A DNA stretch of 36,423 nt. Origin: Telmatospirillum sp. Lineage in GTDB: Bacteria > Pseudomonadota > Alphaproteobacteria > Rhodospirillales > Magnetospirillaceae. The notes beneath the pieces were generated by a model. It had not been told where the DNA came from. It ran no database searches and saw only the letters and a list, made by a program, of their open reading frames with translations. A program made the position numbers and the translations under genes. This document shows, piece by piece, positions 8,253 to 15,000 of the stretch (position 1 is its first letter; every line of letters starts with the position of its first letter). The DNA is taken from assembly GCA_009712185.1 (NCBI GenBank), contig WASQ01000051.1:1-36423 (forward strand). Direction: 5' to 3'.

Positions 8253-8972
8253 TCAGGTCCGCGGGCGGCGGAACAGGCGCAGGATGGCGCGGCCGATCCC
8301 GCGGCCGTCGCTGGCCGCGTCCACAGCAGCCAGGCCGTCCAGCGCCCTGGCCGCGGCGTCCGGGGGAAGGGGGGCGCCGGTCAGGGACCGTATCAGGGCT
8401 GTTTCGAAGGGCAGCGTGAATTCCGGGTGCGCCTGAAAGCTGACGGCCCAGTCGCCATAGCGCAGCGCCGCGACCGGACAGGCGTCCGACGTGGCGAGCA
8501 GGGTGGCGCCTTCGGGGCGGCTGACAACCTGATCCTGATGAATGGCAGCCAGCCTGAGGTCGCTTCTTTCCGGTCCCAACCAGTCGGGATGGTCGGACAG
8601 ATGATATCGTTGCAGCCCCAGTTGCCATCCCCCGGGCGCCGGGCGGACCACGCCTCCCAGGGCCTTGGCAAGGATCTGATGGCCGAAACAGAGGCCCGCG
8701 ACCGGCCTGTCCGCATCACGCAGGGCGCGCAGAAACGCTTCCAGGCGCAGCATCCAGGGCGTTTCCTCGGTCACGCTGGCGGCCGATCCGGTGATCGCCC
8801 AGGCATCGCAACTGTCGGGCGCCACCGGCATCTCGTCCCCGGCGACGTGAAAACGCCGGAACCGCACTGTCTCTCCGTCCGAAAGCAGCGCCGCGGTCAT
8901 GTCGACATAGTCTCCGAACTCCGCCGCCAGGGCGGGCGGCGGCCGTCCGGTTTCGAGAACGCCGATCAGCAT
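8253..8972 (-). CDS. Class I glutamine amidotransferase-like protein
   Basis: A 239-residue protein of the GATase1 (PF00117) fold. The nucleophile elbow GLCFGHQIL places the catalytic Cys at residue 95, and AHPEF supplies His182 and Glu184, completing the triad; an oxyanion-type ITGSAAS segment lies at 60-66. Such proteins cleave gamma-glutamyl amides or deliver ammonia. Its ATG (8972) overlaps the stop of the glutamine-synthetase-like gene as TGATG, so translation is coupled and the two probably act in one pathway. By analogy with PuuA/PuuD and SpuA/SpuB, it may hydrolyse a gamma-glutamylated intermediate made by that ligase, although it is closer to GMP-synthase-type amidotransferases than to PuuD (inference). 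A GTG at 8981 is an alternative start. Confidence 0.82.
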   Translation of the reverse strand: MLIGVLETGRPPPALAAEFGDYVDMTAALLSDGETVRFRRFHVAGDEMPVAPDSCDAWAITGSAASVTEETPWMLRLEAFLRALRDADRPVAGLCFGHQILAKALGGVVRPAPGGWQLGLQRYHLSDHPDWLGPERSDLRLAAIHQDQVVSRPEGATLLATSDACPVAALRYGDWAVSFQAHPEFTLPFETALIRSLTGAPLPPDAAARALDGLAAVDAASDGRGIGRAILRLFRRPRT

Positions 8973-10348
8973 CAGAGGCACCCCAGATAAGTGTCATATT
9001 CGACATCGGTGACGCGGCGGCCCAGGACGTCGCGTTCCTGGACCTTGCATTCGCCAAAGGCGCGCATCAGCGGTTCCCCCAGATAGGTCGTGAGGATCGT
9101 TCCCTCGCGGAAAGCCCTGATGGCGTCCGCCCAGGTGATCGGAAGCCGCCGACCGGTCTGATCATGCGCGTCCCCCTCCGCCGGAGGCGGGGCCTCGAGG
9201 CCGGCCTCAAGGCCGTGCAGCACGCCCGCCAGCATGGCGGCAATCGTCAGATAGGGATTGGCGTCGGCGCCCGCCGGCCGGTGTTCCAGGCGGCGCCCCT
9301 TGCCGTCCCCGGCGGGGATGCGGATCGCCGAGGTCCGGTTTTCATAGCCCCAGCTTGCCGTTTTCGGCGTGTGGCTTTCAGGCTGGAAACGGCGGTAGGA
9401 GTTCAGGTTGGGCGCGAAAACCAGCATGCTTTCCGGCATCAGCGCCAGGGTGCCGGCCACCGCCTGACGTAAAAGGGCGCTGCCGGCGGGGGTCCCGTCG
9501 TCGAAAATGTTGCGTCCCGTCCGGTCCAGCACGCTGCAATGAAGATGCAATCCGCTGCCCGCCGCGTCGCCATAGGGCTTTGCCATGAAGGTCGCCTGAA
9601 ACCCCATCCGGCGTGCCACCGCGCGGACGGCGCGACGCAGCAGCACGGCATGATCGGCGGCCAGCACCGGATCGGCGACATGGTGCAGGTTGACCTCGAA
9701 CTGTCCCGGTCCGTTTTCCACGATGATGGTGTCCGACGGCAGGCCGAGCGCGTCGCAGGCGTCGCGGATGGCCGTCAGCACCGCGTCGAATTCGTCCAGT
9801 TCCTCCATCGAATAGACATGCGGGCCACAGAGCCGGTATCCGCTTTTGGGCGCGGCCGGCGGACGCGGCTGTCCCTTGCCGGCGCTGTCGCCTTCCATCA
9901 GATAAAACTCCAGTTCGCTCGCCACCACCGGGGTCAGGCCCCGGGCGGCGAACCGCTCCACCACCCGGCTCAGGACCTGCCGGGAATCGGCGGCAAAGGG
10001 ACTGCCGTCGACATTGGACATCATGGTCAGCATTTGCAGACGGGGCCGGGGGCTCCAGGGCATCGGCAGAAGACCGGGGCCGCAGGGCAGGCAGACGCCA
10101 TCGCCGTCGCCGCATTCCCAGACCAGACCGTTGGCAAGCACGTCATGACCCCAGATATCGAGGCACAAAACCGAGCGGGGGAATTTCATCCCCTCGGAAA
10201 AGATTTTATCGAGGCTGGCCGAAGGAACCCGTTTGCCACGCAGAATGCCGTTGAGATCGCAGGCCAGGAGATCGATCTCCGTGGCCTCCGGCGTCCGCGC
10301 CAGGACCTCCCTGGCGGTCTCCAACGTCACCCTGTTCACACCCTGCAT
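8972..10348 (-). CDS. Glutamine-synthetase-like gamma-glutamyl ligase (PuuA/SpuB type)
   Basis: A 458-residue protein of the glutamine synthetase superfamily. Metal and substrate motifs are visible in order: ELEFYL (145-150), ENGPGQFEVNL (211-221), SGLHLHC (265-271), NSYRRF (316-321), NRTSAIRIP (337-345) and EHRPAGADANPYL (355-367). The length and the gene context, with an amidotransferase, an aminotransferase and a GntR regulator, fit gamma-glutamylpolyamine synthetases, which ligate glutamate to putrescine or related amines using ATP, rather than the housekeeping GlnA. The substrate cannot be fixed from sequence alone; ethanolamine or other monoamines are possible. The ATG at 10348 is preceded by GAGGTCGAGA. 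Two GTGATCAC palindromes lie just upstream, so GntR control is likely. Confidence 0.86.
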   Translation of the reverse strand: MQGVNRVTLETAREVLARTPEATEIDLLACDLNGILRGKRVPSASLDKIFSEGMKFPRSVLCLDIWGHDVLANGLVWECGDGDGVCLPCGPGLLPMPWSPRPRLQMLTMMSNVDGSPFAADSRQVLSRVVERFAARGLTPVVASELEFYLMEGDSAGKGQPRPPAAPKSGYRLCGPHVYSMEELDEFDAVLTAIRDACDALGLPSDTIIVENGPGQFEVNLHHVADPVLAADHAVLLRRAVRAVARRMGFQATFMAKPYGDAAGSGLHLHCSVLDRTGRNIFDDGTPAGSALLRQAVAGTLALMPESMLVFAPNLNSYRRFQPESHTPKTASWGYENRTSAIRIPAGDGKGRRLEHRPAGADANPYLTIAAMLAGVLHGLEAGLEAPPPAEGDAHDQTGRRLPITWADAIRAFREGTILTTYLGEPLMRAFGECKVQERDVLGRRVTDVEYDTYLGCL

Positions 10349-10403
10349 TTCGTCTCGACCTCACACGACAATTTCGATAACCGTAAAGACGGCGCCGAAA
10401 AAA

Positions 10404-10434
10404 GTGATCACAAGCCGTAAAATGTGATCACATT
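10404..10434. promoter_or_regulatory. Paired GntR-type operators in the divergent promoter
   Basis: GTGATCAC at 10404-10411 and the 14-bp palindrome AATGTGATCACATT at 10421-10434 have centres 20 bp apart, about two helical turns. They sit between the divergent ligase and gntR genes. The same core recurs before the aminotransferase at 11377-11394. The regulator is taken to be the adjacent GntR protein (inference). Confidence 0.8.
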
Positions 10435-10467
10435 GAAGGCGCCTGTCAACGTTGGGAGAATGGTACG

Positions 10468-11181
10468 ATGGCGCCGCCGCCCCTCGAGCTGCCGACCCTG
10501 GAGCGCCTGCCCAGGGAAACCGCCAACCAATGGGTCTACCGGTCGCTGCGCCACGCCGTCATGATCGGCGTGGTTCCTCCCGGTCGTCCTCTGACCATCC
10601 GCGACGTGGCGGCAACCCTCGGGGTCAGCGCCATGCCCGTCCGCGAAGCCCTGCGGCGGTTGTCGTCGGAAAACGCGCTGGCTGTCCTCGACAACCGCCG
10701 GATCGAGGTGCCGCGGATGACGGCGTCGCGCTTTCGCGAACTGTGCGAGCTTCGGATCGCCCTGGAATGCCACGCCGCCGACCGCGCCCTGCCTTATGTT
10801 TCCGGGGAACGGCTGGCGGAACTGGCGGCCATCGACACCCGTCTGGATGCGGCCTATGCGGCCGGCGTCCGGGAACAGGTTACAACGCTGAACCAGGATT
10901 TCCACCGGCGTCTTTACGAAGCCAACCCCAATCAGGTGGTCATGCCCCTGATCGAAAGCGTCTGGCTGCAACTGGGGCCGTTTCTTCATCTCGCTCTGTC
11001 GCGGATGCGGGAGTTCTATCAGGTCGACCGTCATTCCGAAGCCATGGCCGCGTTGCGCCGGCAGGATCCCCTGGCGCTCAGGATCGCGCTGGAGGCCGAT
11101 ATCCGCGACGGTATCACCCATGTCGGCACCCATGAACTGCTGAAAGCCTATGTCGAGAGCGGCGGCGGGGCCATCGCTTGA
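10468..11181 (+). CDS. GntR family transcriptional regulator, FadR/FCD subfamily
   Basis: A 237-residue regulator. Residues about 16-80 form the winged helix-turn-helix (VYRSLRHAVMIGVVPPGRPLT, then VSAMPVREALRRL), and residues 85-225 the all-helical FCD ligand domain with the usual metal-binding acidic and His positions (LRIALECHAAD, LNQDFHRRLYE). It is divergent from the ligase gene and followed by the aminotransferase. GTGATCAC palindromes on both sides make it the probable local repressor and autoregulator. The ATG at 10468 has GGGAGA upstream. The last codons (Ile-Ala-stop) lie inside the left arm of the inverted-repeat element described at 11169-11340, so the element has set the C-terminus of this protein. 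Confidence 0.9.
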   Translation: MAPPPLELPTLERLPRETANQWVYRSLRHAVMIGVVPPGRPLTIRDVAATLGVSAMPVREALRRLSSENALAVLDNRRIEVPRMTASRFRELCELRIALECHAADRALPYVSGERLAELAAIDTRLDAAYAAGVREQVTTLNQDFHRRLYEANPNQVVMPLIESVWLQLGPFLHLALSRMREFYQVDRHSEAMAALRRQDPLALRIALEADIRDGITHVGTHELLKAYVESGGGAIA

Positions 11182-11340
11182 ACGCGCGCCGGTTGCCCCG
11201 GTCAAAATGGTGACGGGCCGCGTTCGGGCATTGAGCCCGCCGGAGCGCGAGTGGAGGAAAGCCCAACGCCCCGGAGGGGTGTGCCCGGCGTTTGAGGGAC
11301 TGATAAGGAAAAGCACGGCGGGCGCGTTCAAGCGATCGCC
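11169..11340. repeat. Inverted-repeat-bounded element (MITE-like or structured RNA)
   Basis: The outer arms 11169-11187 and 11322-11340 match as reverse complements at 18 of 19 positions (15 perfect: ATCGCTTGAACGCGC), and the match continues inward after a small gap. Between them are GGGC-ATTGA-GCCC and CCCC-GGA-GGGG hairpins. The left arm contains the gntR stop codon. No credible protein is encoded. It looks like a small non-autonomous mobile repeat, or the DNA of a folded RNA; a genome-wide copy count would settle which. Confidence 0.6.
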
Positions 11341-11376
11341 GTGAGAGCGGGGGCGGGGCTGGTTGACGATTGCCGG

Positions 11377-11394
11377 AAAATGTGATCACATTTT
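11377..11394. promoter_or_regulatory. GntR-type operator upstream of the aminotransferase
   Basis: A perfect 18-bp palindrome, AAAATGTGATCACATTTT, 33 bases before the chosen ATG. It shares the ATGTGATCACAT core with the operator at 10421-10434. Because an operator is here, the true start must lie downstream, which excludes the in-frame TTG at 11370. Confidence 0.82.
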
Positions 11395-11426
11395 TGACGG
11401 AAGCCTTATTGAAATGCGAGACCGTC

Positions 11427-12815
11427 ATGTCCGGAAGTCCCCACGAAGGTCGCGAGACCGTCTACTGGCAACAACTCGATCGTCATCACCACTGGCATCC
11501 CTTCACGGATACCGCAGCCCTCAATGCGAAGGGCGCGCGGGTGATCACGCGGGCCAGCGGCGTCTATCTCTGGGACACCGACGGCAACCGGATTCTGGAC
11601 GGGATGTCCGGGCTCTGGTGTGTCAATCTGGGCTATGGCCGGACGGAGCTGATCGAGGCGGCCAGCCGGCAACTGGCGGAACTGCCTTATTACAACGCCT
11701 TTTTCCAGACCACCACGATGCCGGCCGCCTCGCTGGCCGCCGAGATCGCCAAGGTGACGCCGCAAGGTCTGGACCGGGTGTTCTTCGCCAATTCCGGGTC
11801 CGAGGCGATCGATACGGCGATCCGCATGGTCCGGACATTCTGGGCGGTTGAGGGAAAGCCGGGAAAAAGCTGGATCATCGCGCGGCAGAACGCCTACCAC
11901 GGCTCGACCATCGGCGCCCTGTCGGTCGGCGGGCAGAAGGCGCAACGCCAGCAAGGCGGACCCCTGGTCGGAGATGTGGCCCATGTGCCGCAGCCGTTCT
12001 GGTATGGGGAGGCCGGCGGCATGCCGGCGGAGGACTTCGGGCTGGAACGGGCGCGCGCCATTGAGCGCAAGATCCTGGAATTGGGGCCCGACCGGGTGGC
12101 GGCGGTTTTCGGCGAACCGGTCCAGGGCGCGGGCGGCGTCATCGTTCCGCCGGACAGCTATTGGCCGGAAGTGGTGCGCATCTGCCGGAAATATGACGTC
12201 CTTCTGGTCGCCGACGAGGTGATCTGCGGCTTTGGCCGCACCGGTGCCTGGTTCGGATCGGAAACCTTCGGGATCGAGCCCGATCTGATGACCATGGCGA
12301 AGGGTCTGAGTTCAGGCTATCTGCCCATTTCGGCCGTTGCCGTCGGGCGGCGGGTGGCCGACAGCCTGATCGAAAAGGCCGGAGAGTTCTGTCACGGCTT
12401 CACCTATTCCGGCCATCCGGTGGCGGCCGCGGTCGCTTTGAAGGCCATTTCCCTGATGCGCGAGGAGAATCTGGTTGAGCGCGTGCGCGACGATATCGGT
12501 CCTTATTTTCAGCAAAGCCTTGCGACGCTCGCCGACCATCCCCTGGTCGGGCATATCGACGGGATCGGGATGCTGGCCGGCCTGTCGCTGGTCGCCGGGA
12601 AAAAGCCCGACCGGCCGTTTGCGGAGCCCGATCGGGTGGGAACCCTCTGCCGCGACCATTGCTTCGCCAACGGACTGGTGATGCGGGCCGTGGGCGGACG
12701 GATGGTCCTGGCGCCGCCCCTGGTGATTTCGCATGCCGAGGTTGATGAGCTTGTCCGTCTGGCCCGACTCTCATTGGACATGACCGCGCGGGACGTCGGT
12801 CTGGCGGACCGCTGA
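11427..12815 (+). CDS. Class III PLP aminotransferase (SpuC-like polyamine:pyruvate type)
   Basis: A 462-residue fold-type I aminotransferase. Key sites are visible: GVYLWDTDGNRILDGMSGLWCVNLGYG (45-71) near the substrate entrance, NSGSEAID (122-129) for phosphate binding, YHGSTIGALS (157-166), DEVICGFGRTG with Asp263 for the pyridine nitrogen, and Lys292 in MAKGLSSGYLP as the Schiff-base lysine. The N-terminus and the MSGLWCV and LPYYN segments match the putrescine/cadaverine:pyruvate (SpuC) group best. It probably removes the terminal amino group of a diamine or its gamma-glutamyl derivative. The ATG at 11427 lies downstream of a palindromic operator; its ribosome binding site is weak. It ends just before a terminator and completes the polyamine cluster. 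Confidence 0.88.
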   Translation: MSGSPHEGRETVYWQQLDRHHHWHPFTDTAALNAKGARVITRASGVYLWDTDGNRILDGMSGLWCVNLGYGRTELIEAASRQLAELPYYNAFFQTTTMPAASLAAEIAKVTPQGLDRVFFANSGSEAIDTAIRMVRTFWAVEGKPGKSWIIARQNAYHGSTIGALSVGGQKAQRQQGGPLVGDVAHVPQPFWYGEAGGMPAEDFGLERARAIERKILELGPDRVAAVFGEPVQGAGGVIVPPDSYWPEVVRICRKYDVLLVADEVICGFGRTGAWFGSETFGIEPDLMTMAKGLSSGYLPISAVAVGRRVADSLIEKAGEFCHGFTYSGHPVAAAVALKAISLMREENLVERVRDDIGPYFQQSLATLADHPLVGHIDGIGMLAGLSLVAGKKPDRPFAEPDRVGTLCRDHCFANGLVMRAVGGRMVLAPPLVISHAEVDELVRLARLSLDMTARDVGLADR

Positions 12816-12846
12816 CATCGCCCCGCAAAACCAGGGAGAGGGCAAA

Positions 12847-12880
12847 ACAAAGCGCGCCGGGAAGGCGCGCTTTGTGCTTT
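12847..12880 (+). terminator. Terminator after the aminotransferase
   Basis: A perfect 12-bp stem ACAAAGCGCGCC/GGCGCGCTTTGT (12847-12858 with 12864-12875) and a five-base loop, followed by a weak T-rich tail (GCTTT). It separates the polyamine cluster from the Crp pair. Confidence 0.75.
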
Positions 12881-12892
12881 ACTCGCCCGATC

Positions 12893-13603
12893 ATGAACCC
12901 GACGACAGTTCCCCCGCCCGGCCGGGATTTTTACGCCGAAATCGCTTTCAGCCCCCTATTCGCGGGGCTGGCCGGACCCGAAGCGGCCGTGCTGCTGTCC
13001 GGGGCGCGGATCGACAGCCATGACGACGGCCATCTGCTGTTCGCGGAAGGAGAGGAGGCCGGCGGCTTCTTTCTTCTGCTGGACGGGCATGTCGAGCTGT
13101 TCGTCGGCGAGGGCGGACGGACGACGGTGCTCGATGTGGCGAAGCGTCCCGCCATCCTGGGGGAGGCGGCCCTGTTTGATGACGGGCGGCATCCCCATTC
13201 CGCCCGGGTGGTCGGGCATGCGCGTGTTCTGGCGGTTCCGCGCGGTCCCTTCCTGGAGGGGCTGGAAAGTCGCTTCGATCTCGCCCAGCGCATGTTGGGG
13301 TCGATGTCGGTGCGGCTCAGGGGGCTGGTCGGGCAGATCGCTGAACTGAAACTGAAATCGACGGCGCAGCGGCTTGCCGGTTTTCTGTTGGGGCTGGCCC
13401 CGGAGGGCGAGGGGAAAGCCCTCGTCCGGTTCCCCTATGACAAGCGTCTGGCCGCCGAGGCGCTGGGCATGACCGCCGAGAGCCTGTCGCGCGCCCTGGC
13501 GCGTCTGGCGCCGCTCGGGGTCGAAAGCCGGGCGGAAAATCTGGTGGCGATCGCCGATGTTGCGGCGCTGCGGTCGTTTTGCGCCGAGGAGGGCGAGGAA
13601 TGA
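12893..13603 (+). CDS. Crp/Fnr family transcriptional regulator (first of pair)
   Basis: A 236-residue protein with an N-terminal cyclic-nucleotide-binding-type beta-barrel (about 10-125; GGFFLLLDGHVELFVGEGG), a dimerisation helix (about 125-155) and a C-terminal helix-turn-helix (AAEALGMTAESLSRALARL). The FNR iron-sulphur cysteines are absent, so it is not FNR itself; the DNR/NnrR branch, which responds to nitric oxide, is a good fit given the DUF2249 and NnrS-like genes downstream (inference). The ATG at 12893 was chosen because an earlier GTG start lies inside the upstream terminator; the ribosome binding site is poor. Its TGA overlaps the ATG of the next Crp gene (ATGA), so the two are translationally coupled. 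Confidence 0.86.
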   Translation: MNPTTVPPPGRDFYAEIAFSPLFAGLAGPEAAVLLSGARIDSHDDGHLLFAEGEEAGGFFLLLDGHVELFVGEGGRTTVLDVAKRPAILGEAALFDDGRHPHSARVVGHARVLAVPRGPFLEGLESRFDLAQRMLGSMSVRLRGLVGQIAELKLKSTAQRLAGFLLGLAPEGEGKALVRFPYDKRLAAEALGMTAESLSRALARLAPLGVESRAENLVAIADVAALRSFCAEEGEE

Positions 13604-14298
13604 TCCCGATTCCCGGACTGTCGGCGGCGGACTGGGCTTTGGCCGGAGCCACGCCGCTGTTCGCTGAAATCGACGGAGACACCCTGGCATGGCTGCTGGC
13701 CGGTGCTTCTGTCTCCTCGTTCCCGGATGGCGGGATGCTGTTTTCGCAAGGGGATCCGGCCGACCGGTTTTTCGTGGTGCTGTCGGGCCGCGTCACTCTG
13801 TACGCCCTGACCGAAGCCGGGGACCAGTCGATCATCGAGGTGATCGATCAGGGGGCCACCTTTGCCGAAGGGGCGATTTTTGCCAGTGCCCGCTACCCGT
13901 TGCATGCCGACGTCCTGGCCGGAACGCGATTGCTGGAGATTCCGGCCGCGTCCTTTCTGAGGCGTCTTTCCGAACGCCACGGATTGTCCGCCAAGCTGCT
14001 GGCCGCCCTGGCACGCTGGCAGCGCCGTCTGATGCGCGAGGTCGTCGATCTCAAGGCCCGCAGCCCGGTCCAGCGGCTGGGCGCCTATCTTCTGGCGCTG
14101 GTGGCGCCGGGCGTGGATGGCCCGGCCGATGTGCGCCTGCCCCTCAGCAAGACCGAACTCGCGAGCCGGATCGGCATCACGCCGGAAAGTCTGTCGCGCG
14201 CCGTCCAGCGGTTGCGGCCCGTCGGGGTCGTCACGGAGGGGCGGCTGTTCCGGATCTCCGACGTCGGGACGCTGCGGCGGTTTTGCGGTACGGAATGA
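13600..14298 (+). CDS. Crp/Fnr family transcriptional regulator (second of pair)
   Basis: A 232-residue paralogue of the preceding gene: sensor barrel (RFFVVLSGRVTLYALTEAGDQ), long dimer helix (LAALARWQRRLMREVVDLKAR) and HTH (TELASRIGITPESLSRAVQRL). It lacks FNR-type cysteine clusters. The ATG at 13600 overlaps the upstream stop and is preceded by GAGGAGGGCGAGGA. Two coupled, divergent Crp paralogues suggest either a heterodimer or two sensors with one DNA target; both recognition helices contain ESLSRA, so they may bind similar sites. An FNR-like half-conserved palindrome begins four bases after its stop. Confidence 0.87.
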   Translation: MIPIPGLSAADWALAGATPLFAEIDGDTLAWLLAGASVSSFPDGGMLFSQGDPADRFFVVLSGRVTLYALTEAGDQSIIEVIDQGATFAEGAIFASARYPLHADVLAGTRLLEIPAASFLRRLSERHGLSAKLLAALARWQRRLMREVVDLKARSPVQRLGAYLLALVAPGVDGPADVRLPLSKTELASRIGITPESLSRAVQRLRPVGVVTEGRLFRISDVGTLRRFCGTE

Positions 14299-14301
14299 GG
14301 C

Positions 14302-14315
14302 TTGCCGAACATCAA
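14302..14315. promoter_or_regulatory. Candidate Crp/Fnr-type binding site before the DUF2249 gene
   Basis: TTGCC-GAAC-ATCAA: the right half is a perfect FNR/DNR half-site and the left half matches TTG only. It lies about 95 bases upstream of the DUF2249 start and directly after the Crp pair. I see no good -10 at class II spacing, so this is weaker than the site at 16366. Confidence 0.45.
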
Positions 14316-14409
14316 AGCATGCCGGACGCCGGGATGCGACCCTGTCGGCTGAGCAAAGGGCCGTCCCGACGGGATGGCCTTCCCTTCCGGCAGCCATGCG
14401 AGACCCGCC

Positions 14410-15000
14410 ATGACCCATGAAACCGACCCATCCCAATCCCATTCCCGATCCGGGGCCCTGGTCACCAGTCTGGAGCTTGATCTTCGACCGCTTCTGACCG
14501 GGGGAACGGATCCGTTGCAGCCGGTGTCCGAACAGGCCGGCCGGATCGCGGCCGGCGGGACGCTGGTGCTGACGGCGCCGTTCAACCCGGTGCCCTTGCG
14601 CCGCGTTCTGGGACGGATGGGGTTTTCATCGACCGCCGGGCGGACGGCGGACGGGGCCTGGAGGATCGATTGCCGGCGCGATGGCGCCGGGCGGATTGAC
14701 GGAGACGCCGCGACCGACCGTTGTCGCGGGCCCGTTGATGTCGGCGCGCCGGTCTGGGAGGAGGACGACGGCATCCATATCGATGTCCGGGGCATGGCGC
14801 CGCCCCGGCCGCTTCTTTCCATCCTGCGGCTGTGCGCCGGTTTGGGCGCGGGACGCGATGTGATCGTCCACCATGACCGCGATCCTGTTTTTCTTTACTC
14901 CCGGCTTGCCGATCTGGGCTGGACGGCCGACGTCCTTGCGTCCGGGAGCGGGGAAGGGGACGGGGTGCGATTGCGGCTCTGCAAGGAAGGCTGGCAATGA
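14410..15000 (+). CDS. Protein with two tandem DUF2249 (TusA-like fold) domains
   Basis: A 196-residue soluble protein. The first domain (about 21-88) reads LELDLRPLL...LVLTAPFNPVPLRRVLGRMGF and the second (about 122-178) reads IHIDVRGMAPPRPLLSILRLCAGL...DPVFLYSRLADLGW; both follow the DUF2249 pattern of an LD(L/V)R start, a P-rich helix and a PL/LY-R-L-x-x-x-G(F/W) helix. DUF2249 proteins often accompany nitric oxide, nitrite or micro-oxic respiration genes; their biochemical role is unsettled. No CxxPx TusA-type cysteine is seen at the first strand, so sulphur transfer is not supported. The ATG at 14410 was preferred over an upstream in-frame ATG at 14374 because the latter part lacks family resemblance. 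Its stop overlaps the next start (ATGA). Confidence 0.78.
   Translation: MTHETDPSQSHSRSGALVTSLELDLRPLLTGGTDPLQPVSEQAGRIAAGGTLVLTAPFNPVPLRRVLGRMGFSSTAGRTADGAWRIDCRRDGAGRIDGDAATDRCRGPVDVGAPVWEEDDGIHIDVRGMAPPRPLLSILRLCAGLGAGRDVIVHHDRDPVFLYSRLADLGWTADVLASGSGEGDGVRLRLCKEGWQ

Noticed and set aside
11114-11428. Minus-strand frame across the gntR/aminotransferase gap
   Set aside because: It translates the inverted-repeat element and the operator; composition and lack of motif indicate no real protein.
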